Shown here piece after piece: positions 17,108-25,560 of a DNA stretch of 64,000 bases. The notes under the pieces are model-generated. The model did not search any database. It saw nothing but the letters and a program-made list of their open reading frames with translations, and was not told the origin of the DNA. The position numbers and the translations under genes are program-made. The stretch covers positions 124,001 to 188,000 of the forward strand of contig NZ_CP047357.1 in assembly GCF_030408835.1 (NCBI RefSeq), read 5' to 3'. The DNA is from Corynebacterium freneyi (lineage in GTDB: Bacteria; Actinomycetota; Actinomycetes; Mycobacteriales; Mycobacteriaceae). Each line of letters begins with the position of its first letter. The first letter of the stretch is position 1.

Positions 17108-17113
17108 ACGATA
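17108..17113 (-). promoter_or_regulatory. -10 element, leaderless start of the FMN reductase
   Basis: TATCGT on the minus strand is separated by 6 nt from the ATG at 17101. Confidence 0.5.
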
Positions 17114-17191
17114 CCGCCGGACACCCGCCGCCGACACCACGGATTCGCGGCCGGAGGCGACGAGACGGGCGTCGTAAAGCAACCCCTTACC

Positions 17192-17197
17192 TAGGCT
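17192..17197 (+). promoter_or_regulatory. -10 element, leaderless start of gluQ
   Basis: TAGGCT ends 7 nt before the ATG at 17205. The repeat CGTCGTAAAGC (17170-17180) sits just upstream, between the two divergent genes. Confidence 0.55.
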
Positions 17198-17204
17198 GGA
17201 AAAC

Positions 17205-18227
17205 ATGCACGCCGCCGCCGACACCCCCGCCCGCCCCTACGTCGGGCGATACGCGCCATCGCCGACCGGCCACCTCCACCTGGGGAACCTGCGCACCGCC
17301 GTCATCGCATGGGCGCGCGCCCGCGCCGCCGGCGGCCGATTCCTCGTGCGCATCGAAGACATCGACCGCCAACGATCCCGCCCCGAATACGAGGCCCGCC
17401 AACTCGCCGACCTCGCCGCCATCGGCCTCGACTGGGACGACGAACCCGTCCGCCAATCCGACCGCCACCCGCTTTACGACGACGCAATCCGCCGCCTGCC
17501 CACATACCCCTGCTACTGCTCCCGCAAGGACATCCAACGCGAACTCGCCGAAATCGGCGGCGCACCCCACGGCGCCCCCGGCGCATACCCCGGGACCTGC
17601 CGCGACCTGACCGACGACCAGCGGGCCGACAAAGCCGCAGCACTCGCCGCCGACGGGCGCGGACCATCCCTGCGACTGCGCTCCGACGTGCGCGAATGGA
17701 CCGCCCGCGACGCCCTGCACGGCACCATCGCCGGCGACGTCGACGACATGGTGCTGCGACGCGCCGACGGAATGTGGGCCTACAACCTCGCCGTCGTCGT
17801 CGACGACGCCGACCAGGGCGTCACCGAAATCGTGCGCGGCGACGACCTGCTGAGCTCCGCGCCCCGGCAGGCGCACCTCGCGCATCTGCTCGGCGTGCCC
17901 GAGCCGATGTACGCGCATGTGCCGCTCGTCGTCAGCGCCGAGGGGCGGCGGCTGGCCAAACGCGACGGCGATGTGACGCTGCGCGACATCACCGCCGAGC
18001 AGGCGAAACGGTGGATCATCGAGTCGTTGCGGGCGGGGGCGGGCGTTGCGGGCGCGGGCGGTGCGGAAGCCTTGCGCGAGGATGCCGCCGGTGTGGGCGC
18101 TGACGCAGCTGGTGCGGGGGCGGGCGGTGCGGGCGCAGATGTTTTCGCCGAGGTCGACGACATCGCCGACCTGCCGGAGGTCTTCGACCTGATGGCGATT
18201 CCTCGGGAGCGCGTCGTCTTTCGCTGA
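17205..18227 (+). CDS. gluQ: Glutamyl-Q tRNA(Asp) synthetase
   Basis: The 340-aa protein is a truncated class I GluRS that attaches glutamate to queuosine 34 of tRNA-Asp rather than to a tRNA end. The HIGH-type motif is in [17 protein letters not shown] and the KMSKS counterpart in [12 protein letters not shown]. The zinc-type CxC...Y...C cluster ([22 protein letters not shown]) is complete, and the anticodon-binding domain is absent as expected. Residues ~278-310 are an Ala/Gly low-complexity insert. The family acts only on Q-modified tRNA, agreeing with tgt and the YhhQ-type gene nearby. Confidence 0.92.
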   Translation: MHAAADTPARPYVGRYAPSPTGHLHLGNLRTAVIAWARARAAGGRFLVRIEDIDRQRSRPEYEARQLADLAAIGLDWDDEPVRQSDRHPLYDDAIRRLPTYPCYCSRKDIQRELAEIGGAPHGAPGAYPGTCRDLTDDQRADKAAALAADGRGPSLRLRSDVREWTARDALHGTIAGDVDDMVLRRADGMWAYNLAVVVDDADQGVTEIVRGDDLLSSAPRQAHLAHLLGVPEPMYAHVPLVVSAEGRRLAKRDGDVTLRDITAEQAKRWIIESLRAGAGVAGAGGAEALREDAAGVGADAAGAGAGGAGADVFAEVDDIADLPEVFDLMAIPRERVVFR

Positions 18228-18300
18228 TCGGCCGTTATCCCGGTTCGCCCCCGCTGCTCACCCCCGCGTCCGCCCCCGGCCCGCCTTCCCAGCCCACGGC

Positions 18301-18385
18301 GTTAGACGACAAATGCAGCCTCGCGATTTCGCGTCCTGGGATTATACCAGCGTTCACCTGGCGTGAGGCTGCATTTGTCGAATTC
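18301..18385 (+). mobile_element. 85-bp inverted-repeat element, copy B
   Basis: It starts GTTAGAC and ends GAATTC. Terminal inverted repeats CGACAAATGCAGCCTC / GAGGCTGCATTTGTCG are perfect over 16 bp. It sits directly upstream of the AbiEi/DUF559-like gene, in the same orientation as copy C on the other side. Confidence 0.8.
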
Positions 18386-18438
18386 GGGGGGGGATCCTCG
18401 CGCTGCGAAAACCTCCCGCGCGTGCCACGCTTCCCGTC

Positions 18439-19458
18439 ATGGGGGAATCAGGGGAAAATTCAGGCATTCATCCAGCCGGTTCACGGTCCGATGCAACGGG
18501 GCCGGTCAACGCCACAAGGAAGCCCGGCGCCACGGGACCGGCCGACGCAACCGAGCCGACGCTGACCCGCGCCGACGTGCTCCGGCTGATGTCGGAACGC
18601 GACCTCCGGCGCGCGGTCGACAACGGTTGGATCACGCGGGTGCGCCGCGGCGTGTACCGGTTGAACGTCACCATGCTCCAGCTGCGCATGCACCTCATCG
18701 CCGCCCGCGCCCCGGAAGCGGTGTTTGCGCTGCTCATCGCCGCCCACGCATGGGGTCTGCGGAAAACCGTCCCCCGCGACCTCGACGTTTACGTCGCCCG
18801 CACCAGGCGGGGCGTGCGCGGGGCGAGGGCGCATCGTCGTAAAGCATTGCGGTACGTCCAACGCGACGGTTTCCGCTTTACGACGCTCACCGAAACCCTC
18901 GCCGACCTGGTCGACGTATGGGGCCCGGGGATCGTGGCCAACGTCGTGGACCGGCGGTATCCCACACTGGCGGGGCGGGCCGAACTCATCGCCGAAGCAG
19001 CGGAACTGCCGGCCGGAAAACGCGGCAAAATCCTGCCGATCCTCGAATGGGCGCCCGACCACGCCTACTCCCGCATTGAAGCCCGGATCGCGCGGGCGCT
19101 GCAACTGCGCGGCGTCGACATCGAACTCAACGTGCGCATCGGCGCGCACACCTGGGACATCGTGCACCACGGCGCGCGGCTGGTGATCGAATTCGACTCG
19201 CTGAAATACCACCTGGACAAATGGGCGTTCCGCGAGGATCGCGCGCGGCAAAACGCGCTGATCAGGTTGGATTACGCGATCTTGCGGTACTCGGACTCCG
19301 ACGTCGACCTGCGTTTCGACGAAATGATCGACGAAATCTGCGACACCATCGCCTGGCGGCTCGGCGGGACGCGGACGCGATCGGCCTGGGACAAGTTCCC
19401 CTGCTCCGAGGTGTACGGGTGGCGCGAGATCGCCGCCGAGGAGGGGCCGTGGCGCTGA
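18439..19458 (+). CDS. AbiEi-like winged-helix / DUF559-like nuclease-fold protein
   Basis: The 339-aa protein has two parts. Residues ~35-110 resemble the AbiEi antitoxin-type winged helix (LTRADVLRLMSERDLRRAV, then ITRVRRGVYRL). Residues ~215-310 resemble DUF559/Vsr-type PD-(D/E)xK folds: DIELNVRIGAHTWDIVHHGA, then LVIEFDSLKYHLDKWAF and RLDYAILRYSD. No toxin gene adjoins, so a complete toxin-antitoxin pair is not supported; a solitary defence or regulatory protein is possible. The gene is bracketed by copies B and C of the 85-bp element and contains an inverted pair of the short repeat (18835, 18875). Confidence 0.65.
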   Translation: MGESGENSGIHPAGSRSDATGPVNATRKPGATGPADATEPTLTRADVLRLMSERDLRRAVDNGWITRVRRGVYRLNVTMLQLRMHLIAARAPEAVFALLIAAHAWGLRKTVPRDLDVYVARTRRGVRGARAHRRKALRYVQRDGFRFTTLTETLADLVDVWGPGIVANVVDRRYPTLAGRAELIAEAAELPAGKRGKILPILEWAPDHAYSRIEARIARALQLRGVDIELNVRIGAHTWDIVHHGARLVIEFDSLKYHLDKWAFREDRARQNALIRLDYAILRYSDSDVDLRFDEMIDEICDTIAWRLGGTRTRSAWDKFPCSEVYGWREIAAEEGPWR

Positions 19459-19565
19459 GGCGTGGGTGTGTGATGCGGCGGGTCGGTGCGGGGCGTGTGA
19501 GGCGGGCCGGTGGTGAGGCGACGGAGTGTGTGAGGCGGAGGGGTGCCGTGAGGGGGCCGCGCGGA

Positions 19566-19645
19566 GTTAGACGACAAATGCAGCCTCTCGATTTCGACTC
19601 CTGGGGTTATACCGGCGTTCACCCGGCGTGAGGCTGCATTTGTCG
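19566..19645 (+). mobile_element. 85-bp inverted-repeat element, copy C
   Basis: It has the same GTTAGAC start, 16-bp terminal repeats and 80-bp core length as copy B. The right flank differs (ACTAAG instead of AATTC). Confidence 0.8.
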
Positions 19646-19713
19646 ACTAAGTCGTGGATGCGGCGGGTGGCGTGCGGGGCGTCGAGCGCGCTGCGGGGCG
19701 TGCGGGCCGTGGC

Positions 19714-19719
19714 TAGCCT
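19714..19719 (+). promoter_or_regulatory. -10 element, leaderless start of the flavodoxin-like gene
   Basis: TAGCCT is followed by 6 nt and then the ATG at 19726. No ribosome-binding site is present. Confidence 0.55.
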
Positions 19720-19725
19720 GGGGCC

Positions 19726-20298
19726 ATGAACGCCACGAACGACCCCGAGACGACCGACGCCAACGGCGCCGACGCCACCCACGGCGCACCAGAAAGCGGG
19801 CCGACGCTGCTGGTCGTGCACCACTCGCCGACCCCACTGCTCCGGGCCGTCCGCGACGCCGCACTCGACGGCGCCCGCCACCCCGACATCGAGGGAGTCA
19901 ACGTCCGCGTCGTCGAAGCCCTCGACGCCACCGCCGCCGACGTTCTCGCCGCCGACGCATACCTGCTGGGCACGTCGGCGAACTTCGGCTACATCTCCGG
20001 AGCGCTGAAGCACTTCTTCGACTCGACGTTCGCCGAGGTCAACGCGGCCACCGAAGCCGGGGAGATCCCCAAGGGCCGGCCGGTGTCGTGGTGGATCCGC
20101 GGCGGCCACGACGTCACCGGCGCCGCGAAGGCCATCCGCTCCCTGACCACCGGCTTCGGGTGGGAAATCGCGGCGGAACCCGTCGAATTCGTCGGCGCCC
20201 CCGACGACGCGATGAACGAACGGCTGCTCGAACTCGGCGGCACGATGGCCGCGCTGCTGATGGACGCCGCCGGCACAGACCAGGAGGCACCCCGATGA
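19726..20298 (+). CDS. Flavodoxin-family NAD(P)H-dependent oxidoreductase
   Basis: The 190-aa protein has the flavodoxin-like order of strands: TLLVVHHSPTPLLRAVRDAA (phosphate loop), then ADAYLLGTSANFGYISGALKHFFD (flavin-contacting loop) and SWWIRGGHDVTGA. It resembles WrbA-type or FMN-dependent reductases. Residues 1-24 are a low-complexity Asn/Asp/Ala leader. Its stop codon overlaps the start of the AMP nucleosidase gene (ATGA), so the two are translationally coupled. Confidence 0.78.
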   Translation: MNATNDPETTDANGADATHGAPESGPTLLVVHHSPTPLLRAVRDAALDGARHPDIEGVNVRVVEALDATAADVLAADAYLLGTSANFGYISGALKHFFDSTFAEVNAATEAGEIPKGRPVSWWIRGGHDVTGAAKAIRSLTTGFGWEIAAEPVEFVGAPDDAMNERLLELGGTMAALLMDAAGTDQEAPR

Positions 20299-21839
20299 GC
20301 GCGCCCTTCGCCACCACCACCGGCTACGGAGACCTCTACGACGATCCGGCCGAGGCGGTGGACCGGCTGATCGAGATCTACGACGCGAACACGGCGTACC
20401 TGGTGGATCGCTACGCGAAGGCCTGCGCGGACGTCGCGGGCGGCGGCGACGCCCCTGCGCCGGTGACGGCGTGCTACCCGGAGCTGCGATTCACGGTGGA
20501 CGTGGTGGAGGGCGTCGACGCGGCGCTGTCCCATGGTTTCGTCGACCGCGCGGGCACGTACGCGACGACGATCGCCCGGCCGCGGCTTTTCGCCCGCTAC
20601 CTGCGGGGGCAGATCGCGGACCTGCTGGCCAACCACGGCGGCCAGATCGAGGTCCGCGTTTCGGACACGCCGATTCCGCTGCGCTTGACGCCGACGTTCG
20701 ACGACGCGGCGCCGGTCGAGGGCCTCGACGCGGCTGATTTGGCGGCGATCGACCGTGGTTTCACGCCGGTGGATTCGGCGTTCGTCGACGACGTCATCGC
20801 GGATGGCGAGGCGGATTTCCTGTCGCTGCCGGTCAAGCCGCTGAGTCTGTTCGCCGCGCCGCGCGTGGATCTGGCGTTGCAGCGGCTGGAGCATTACACG
20901 GGTTCGAATGCGGGGCACATCCAGCGTTTCGTGTTGTTCACCAACTATCAGCTGCACACGGACGTTTTCCTGGAGTATGCGGCGTCGCTTGCGGCGGACG
21001 GCGTCGCGGGCGCCCCCGGTGGGGATGTCTTGGCCGAGGAGGAGGGGACGTCGTCAAGCCCGTACGTGCGGTTGGTCTGCCCGGGTGACGTGTCGTTTCC
21101 GATCGGGCGGGTGCCGGCGCCGGCGGAGTGTCGGGCGCATGCGTCGTCGGCGCAGATGCCGGCGTACCACCTGGTGCGGGAGGACGGGCTGGGCGTGACG
21201 ATCATCGACATCGGCGTCGGCCCGTCGAATGCGAAGACGATCACGGATTGCCTGGCGGTGCTGCGGCCGCATTGCTGGATGATGGTGGGCCATTGCGCCG
21301 GGTTGGACGGCCGGATGCGCATCGGCGACATGATCCTGGCCAACGGCTACGACCGGTCGGATGGGGTGTTGGATCATTTGGTGCCGTTGGAGAAGCCGAT
21401 TCCGCCGATCGCGGAGGTGCAGATGGCGGTGACGGCGGCGTTGCGGCGGGTGTCGGGCCTGGATGGCGATGAGCTGCGCAAGCGGTTGCGGACGGGCACG
21501 GTGTTGTCGACGTCGGATCGCAATTGGGAGTGGCGGGCGCAGTCGGACATTTACCGGGAGCTGCAGAAGTCGACGGCGATCGGGGTGGAGATGGAGTCGG
21601 CGACGATTGCGGCGAACGGGTATCGCTTCCGGGTGCCGTATGGGGCGTTGTTGAGCGTGTCGGATATGCCGTTGCATGATCAGCCGAAGTTGCCGAAGGC
21701 GGCGCGTGCGTTTTATCAGGCGTCGAAGGTGGAGCATTTGATGACGGCGGTTCGGGCGTGCGAGGCGATGTCGGCGAATCCGGGGGAGTTGCATTCGCGG
21801 AAGTTGCGCAGGCCGGTGGGGGAGGTGGCGTTCCGGTAG
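20295..21839 (+). CDS. amn: AMP nucleosidase
   Basis: The 514-aa protein cleaves AMP to adenine and ribose 5-phosphate. The N-terminal ~200-residue Amn domain includes ACYPELRF, RPRLFARYLRGQI and RVDLALQRLEHYTG. It is followed by a nucleoside-phosphorylase-type domain with DIGVGPSNAKTITDCLAVLRP, WMMVGHCAGLDGRMRIGD and the substrate-binding IGVEMESATIAANGYR. The ATG overlaps the preceding stop. The codon choice shifts to third-position G (TTG, GCG) towards the 3' end. A CGTCGTCAAGC copy encodes a Ser-rich loop at 21049. Confidence 0.92.
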   Translation: MSAPFATTTGYGDLYDDPAEAVDRLIEIYDANTAYLVDRYAKACADVAGGGDAPAPVTACYPELRFTVDVVEGVDAALSHGFVDRAGTYATTIARPRLFARYLRGQIADLLANHGGQIEVRVSDTPIPLRLTPTFDDAAPVEGLDAADLAAIDRGFTPVDSAFVDDVIADGEADFLSLPVKPLSLFAAPRVDLALQRLEHYTGSNAGHIQRFVLFTNYQLHTDVFLEYAASLAADGVAGAPGGDVLAEEEGTSSSPYVRLVCPGDVSFPIGRVPAPAECRAHASSAQMPAYHLVREDGLGVTIIDIGVGPSNAKTITDCLAVLRPHCWMMVGHCAGLDGRMRIGDMILANGYDRSDGVLDHLVPLEKPIPPIAEVQMAVTAALRRVSGLDGDELRKRLRTGTVLSTSDRNWEWRAQSDIYRELQKSTAIGVEMESATIAANGYRFRVPYGALLSVSDMPLHDQPKLPKAARAFYQASKVEHLMTAVRACEAMSANPGELHSRKLRRPVGEVAFR

Positions 21840-21974
21840 TCGGTGGCGGTCGCGCGTTCGGGGGTGCGCGTGTCGGGAGTGCGGGCCTGTTGGGGGCGGG
21901 CATTTTTGCTTGACGACGGTCGGTCGCCGCGCGGTTCGGCGTGGCGGTAGCGGCGACCGATTCGCCCTTGCGAC

Positions 21975-21991
21975 ATACCCCCAGTGGGTAT
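21975..21991. promoter_or_regulatory. CsoR-type copper operator over the copper-operon promoter
   Basis: The palindrome ATACCC-CCAGT-GGGTAT matches the G/C-rich dyad bound by CsoR repressors (TACCC...GGGTA core). It lies between a -35-like TTGCGA (21968-21973) and a -10-like TATAAC (21989-21994), where Cu-free CsoR would block RNA polymerase. CsoR is the last gene of the same operon. Confidence 0.78.
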
Positions 21992-22066
21992 AACGTCGGC
22001 TGTGTGCACGTGAGTGCATTCGATGGATGCGGCCGTCGACGCGCGGCCGGGAATGGGAGATCAAGC

Positions 22067-22285
22067 ATGAGCATCAAGGCCAACTACATCGTCACGGGCA
22101 TGACCTGCGGACACTGCGAGGCGTCGGTGAAGGAGGAGGTCGGCGAGGTCGCGGGAGTCACCGCGGTCGAGGTCGATCGCGCCAACGACGCGATGACCGT
22201 GATCTCCGACGAGTCGGTCGACCCGGCCGCCGTCATCGCCGCCGTGGAGGAGGCGGGCTACGAGGCTCGTCCGGCCGGGGCATGA
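22067..22285 (+). CDS. copZ: Copper chaperone, heavy-metal-associated (HMA) domain
   Basis: The 72-aa single HMA domain has the Cu(I) site MTCGHC (residues ~11-16). It ends with the VIAAVEEAGYEA edge typical of CopZ-type chaperones that hand copper to CopA. GGGAGA precedes the ATG. It is the first gene of the operon, 76 nt after the operator, and its stop overlaps the next start. Confidence 0.9.
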   Translation: MSIKANYIVTGMTCGHCEASVKEEVGEVAGVTAVEVDRANDAMTVISDESVDPAAVIAAVEEAGYEARPAGA

Positions 22286-22428
22286 GCCCCGCGGTTCGTC
22301 TTGGCGCGTATGCGCTGATTCTGGCGGTGGTGTTCGTCCTCGCCTACGTCCTCGCGGGCGTATTCGTACCCGAGGGCGTCGTCGAGGCGTGGCTGGATTC
22401 CGCGGCGACGAACACCCACGCGCACTGA
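22282..22428 (+). CDS. Small single-pass membrane protein in the copper operon
   Basis: The 48-aa ORF starts with an ATGA overlap on the copZ stop. It has one long membrane helix (residues ~6-28, LGAYALILAVVFVLAYVLAG) and ends with a His-containing tail (TNTHAH) that might bind metal. No family is recognised with certainty. The overlapping start and position between copZ and copA favour a real, translationally coupled gene. Confidence 0.6.
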   Translation: MSPAVRLGAYALILAVVFVLAYVLAGVFVPEGVVEAWLDSAATNTHAH

Positions 22429-22530
22429 CACCCACGCGTACTGACACCCACCCTCATTAACGCCGCCGCGCCCCTTGCCAGCCGGTCGGGGCGCGCGGCA
22501 ATCGGCAACCGGCAACAAGGAAGTGAATCG

Positions 22531-24960
22531 ATGTCGACGCCCACGGACACCGCGGGTCGGCAGTTTGATCTCGATGTCGGCGGCATGACCTGTGCGTCGT
22601 GCGCGAACCGCGTCGAACGCAAGCTCAACAAACTCGACGGCGTCACCGCGACCGTCAACTACGCCACCGAAAAGGCGCACGTCACGGTGCCCGAGGGGTT
22701 CGATCCGCAGCAACTGATCGACACCATCGACGCCGCCGGCTACTCCGCCACGCTGCCGCCCCCGCCGCAACCCGAGGGTGGCGGCGGGCAACCGGGAGAC
22801 GGGGCGTCGTCAAGCAATGCGGGGCAGACCGCCGCGGACCGTGAGCTGGAGGCCCTGCGCAACCGGCTGATCGGGTCGGCGGTGCTGTCGGTGCCGGTGA
22901 TCCTGATCTCGATGTTCCCGGTGCTGCAGTTCACGAACTGGCAGTGGCTGGCGTTGACGCTGACCGCGCCGGTGGTGGTGTGGGCCGGCTGGCCGTTCCA
23001 CCGCGCGACGTGGAAGAACCTGCGTCTCGGCGAGGCGACGATGGACACGCTGATCACCGTCGGCACGGTGTCGGCGTTCGCGTGGTCGCTGTACGCGCTG
23101 TTCCTGGGCACCGCGGGCACGCCGGGGCTCAAGCACGAGTTCACGTTGTCCGTCGCGCCGACGGATGGGGCGGCGAACGTGTATCTCGAAGTCGCCGCGG
23201 GCGTGATCATGTTCGTGCTGGGCGGTCGGTACTTCGAGAAACGCGCCAAGCACCGCGCCGGCGACGCGTTGCGCGCGATGCTGGACCTCGGCGCCAAGGA
23301 CGTGCGTTTGCTTGACGACGCCGGCGAAAGGCTCGTTCCGGCGTCGACGCTGAAGGTGGGGGACCGTTTCGTGGTGCGGCCCGGCGAGAAGATCGCCACG
23401 GACGGGCGGGTCGTCGAAGGGGGATCGGCGGTCGACGAGTCGATGCTCACCGGCGAGTCGGTGCCGGTGGAGGTGCGCGTCGGCGACGACGTCACCGGTG
23501 CGACGGTCAACGCGTCGGGGCGGTTGGTCGTGGAGGCCACGCGCGTCGGCGCGGACACGCAGCTGGCGCAGATGGCGAAGCTGGTGGAGGCCGCGCAGTC
23601 GGGGAAGGCCGAGGTCCAGCGTTTGGCGGACCGGATTTCCGGAGTGTTCGTGCCCGTGGTCATCGCGATTGCGGTGGCGACGCTCGGCGCGTGGCTGGGG
23701 GCGGGTTTCCCGCCGTCGGCGGCGTTCACCGCGGCGGTGGCGGTGCTGATCATCGCGTGCCCGTGCGCCCTGGGCCTGGCGACGCCGACCGCGCTGCTGG
23801 TGGGCACCGGCCGGGGCGCGCAGATGGGCGTGCTGCTGAAGGGGCCGGAGGTCCTGGAGTCGACGCGGCGCGTGGACACCATCGTGCTGGACAAGACCGG
23901 CACGGTGACCAGCGGAGACATGGCGTTGGTCGAGGCGTGGGCCGGCGAGGGCGTCGACCGGGCCGAGTTGTTGCGCCGCGCCGGGGCGGTGGAGTCCGCG
24001 TCGGAGCATCCCATCGCGCGGGCCATCGCCGACGGTGCGCGGGCGGAGTTGGCCGGCGCGTCGCCCGTAGTGGGCGGGAATCTGCTGGTCGACGGCGGCG
24101 ACGATCGGCCGTCGCTGCCGCCGGTGGCGGATTTCGTCAATCTGCCGGGCCGCGGCGTGCGGGCGAGCGTGCGCACCTCCGACGGGCCGGTGGAGGTGAC
24201 CGTCGGGCGCAATCTCGGTGAGATGCCCGCCGACTTGGCCGAGCGTTTCGACGCCGCCGTGTCCGCCGGTCGCACCGCCGTGACCGTCGCGTGGGAGGGC
24301 GACATCCGCGGTGTGCTGGTCGTGTCCGATCAGGTGAAGCCGACGTCGGCGAAGGCGATTGCCGAACTTCGCGGGCTTGGACTGGAACCGGTGCTGCTGA
24401 CGGGCGACAATGAGGTCGTCGCAAAGCATGTCGCCGATGAGGTGGGCATCGACGACATTCGTGCGGAGGTCATGCCCGCCGACAAGGTCGACGTGGTCAA
24501 GGAGCTGCAGGCCGAGGGACGGGTCGTCGCGATGGTCGGCGACGGCGTCAACGATGCGGCGGCCCTCGCGCAGGCCGACCTGGGCCTGGCGATGGGCACC
24601 GGCACCGACGCCGCGATCCAGGCGTCCGACGTGACGCTCGTGCGCGGCGACCTCATGGCCGCCGTCGACGCGGTGCGGCTGGCGCGACGGACGCTGGCCA
24701 CGATCAAGGGAAACCTGTTCTGGGCGTTCGCCTACAACGTGGCGGCGATTCCGCTGGCGGCGCTGGGGCTGCTCAACCCGATGCTGGCGGGCGCGGCGAT
24801 GGCGTTTTCGTCGGTGTTCGTGGTGTCCAACAGTCTGCGGCTGAAGGGCTTCCGCAGCAAGGCGGAGCATGTCGGTGATGGTGCCGCCGAGCATGTCGGT
24901 GATGGTGCCGCCGAGCGTGCCGACGACGGCCCCGCGGATCGCGTGAAGGAAGGGGTCTAG
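22531..24960 (+). CDS. copA: Copper-exporting P1B-type ATPase
   Basis: The 809-aa pump moves Cu(I) out of the cytosol. It has one N-terminal HMA domain (CASC, residues 21-24), a Ser/Gly/Pro linker with a CGTCGTCAAGC copy, and eight membrane helices. The membrane copper site CPC is at 410-412, the phosphorylated Asp454 is in DKTGT, and [13 protein letters not shown] and [10 protein letters not shown] mark the ATP-binding and hinge regions. A 24-bp tandem duplication near 24866-24915 repeats EHVGDGAA at the C-terminus. AAGGAAG precedes the ATG, and csoR follows without a gap. Confidence 0.95.
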   Translation: MSTPTDTAGRQFDLDVGGMTCASCANRVERKLNKLDGVTATVNYATEKAHVTVPEGFDPQQLIDTIDAAGYSATLPPPPQPEGGGGQPGDGASSSNAGQTAADRELEALRNRLIGSAVLSVPVILISMFPVLQFTNWQWLALTLTAPVVVWAGWPFHRATWKNLRLGEATMDTLITVGTVSAFAWSLYALFLGTAGTPGLKHEFTLSVAPTDGAANVYLEVAAGVIMFVLGGRYFEKRAKHRAGDALRAMLDLGAKDVRLLDDAGERLVPASTLKVGDRFVVRPGEKIATDGRVVEGGSAVDESMLTGESVPVEVRVGDDVTGATVNASGRLVVEATRVGADTQLAQMAKLVEAAQSGKAEVQRLADRISGVFVPVVIAIAVATLGAWLGAGFPPSAAFTAAVAVLIIACPCALGLATPTALLVGTGRGAQMGVLLKGPEVLESTRRVDTIVLDKTGTVTSGDMALVEAWAGEGVDRAELLRRAGAVESASEHPIARAIADGARAELAGASPVVGGNLLVDGGDDRPSLPPVADFVNLPGRGVRASVRTSDGPVEVTVGRNLGEMPADLAERFDAAVSAGRTAVTVAWEGDIRGVLVVSDQVKPTSAKAIAELRGLGLEPVLLTGDNEVVAKHVADEVGIDDIRAEVMPADKVDVVKELQAEGRVVAMVGDGVNDAAALAQADLGLAMGTGTDAAIQASDVTLVRGDLMAAVDAVRLARRTLATIKGNLFWAFAYNVAAIPLAALGLLNPMLAGAAMAFSSVFVVSNSLRLKGFRSKAEHVGDGAAEHVGDGAAERADDGPADRVKEGV

Positions 24961-25302
24961 ATGTCCGACGGAATCGAATGCTGCGGCGGTGACGCCGATG
25001 CCGGCGACTGCGGGTGTCACGCGCACCACGGGTACATCAGCGACAAGAAGCGCTACCTCGCGCGGCTCAAGCGCATCGAGGGGCAGGTCCGCGGCGTGCA
25101 TCGGATGATCGACGAGGAGGAGTACTGCATCGACATCCTCACGCAGATCTCCGCGCTGAGCTCGGCGTTGAAGTCGGTGTCGCTGGCGCTGCTGGAGGAC
25201 CACATGCGCCACTGCGTCGTCTCCGCCGCGCAGAGCGGTGGCGACGAGCTGGAGGTCAAGCTCCGGGAGGCCAACGACGCCATCCGCCGCCTGGCCAAAT
25301 AG
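24961..25302 (+). CDS. csoR: Copper-sensing repressor CsoR
   Basis: The 113-aa four-helix-bundle repressor has the Cu(I) triad Cys56, His81 and Cys85, with the same 25- and 4-residue spacing as in mycobacterial CsoR. The core YLARLKRIEGQVRGVHRMI is typical of the family. The N-terminal ~24 residues are unusually rich in Cys and His (ECCGG, DCGCHAHHG), possibly a second metal-binding patch. The ATG follows the copA stop codon immediately. It probably represses the operon via the palindrome at 21975. Confidence 0.93.
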   Translation: MSDGIECCGGDADAGDCGCHAHHGYISDKKRYLARLKRIEGQVRGVHRMIDEEEYCIDILTQISALSSALKSVSLALLEDHMRHCVVSAAQSGGDELEVKLREANDAIRRLAK

Positions 25303-25398
25303 TCGGCCGCGCCGGGCGAACGGGGCGTAGGCCTCCGCGGCGGGGCGGCAGCATCCGGGGCGGGTACGGCCACTGACCCGGGGCGCTGGCCAGGGATT

Positions 25399-25427
25399 TT
25401 GTGGAAACTGGACCCCTTGGGTAATCT
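25399..25427 (+). promoter_or_regulatory. Promoter of tRNA-Ser(GGA)
   Basis: A -35 TTGTGG (25399-25404) and a -10 TAATCT (25422-25427) are separated by 17 bp. Confidence 0.65.
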
Positions 25428-25434
25428 TCGACGC

Positions 25435-25522
25435 GGAGGATTCGCCTAGCGGCCTATGGCGCTCGCCTGGAACGCGAGTTGGGAGCAATCCCTCAGGGGT
25501 TCAAATCCCCTATCCTCCGCCA
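25435..25522 (+). tRNA. tRNA-Ser(GGA)
   Basis: This is a class II cloverleaf with acceptor GGAGGAT / ATCCTCC. The anticodon loop CTGGAAC gives GGA (reads UCC/UCU). A long variable arm, discriminator G and encoded CCA are present. Confidence 0.95.
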
Positions 25523-25523
25523 A

Positions 25524-25560
25524 AGAAAGCCCCCTGGTCCTGTGACCAGGGGGGCTTTCG
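25524..25560. terminator. Bidirectional terminator, tRNA-Ser / BASS transporter
   Basis: GAAAGCCCCCTGGTC pairs with GACCAGGGGGGCTTTC. A-rich and T-rich ends flank the stem, so it can serve the converging transporter gene as well. Confidence 0.8.

Noticed and set aside
18439..19458. Complete type IV toxin-antitoxin pair
   Set aside because: Only one gene is present; no AbiEii-type nucleotidyltransferase lies on either side.
22810..25488. 892-aa minus-strand ORF opposite copA and csoR
   Set aside because: It is a shadow of two confidently identified genes; its composition is Arg/His/Gln-rich with no motif.
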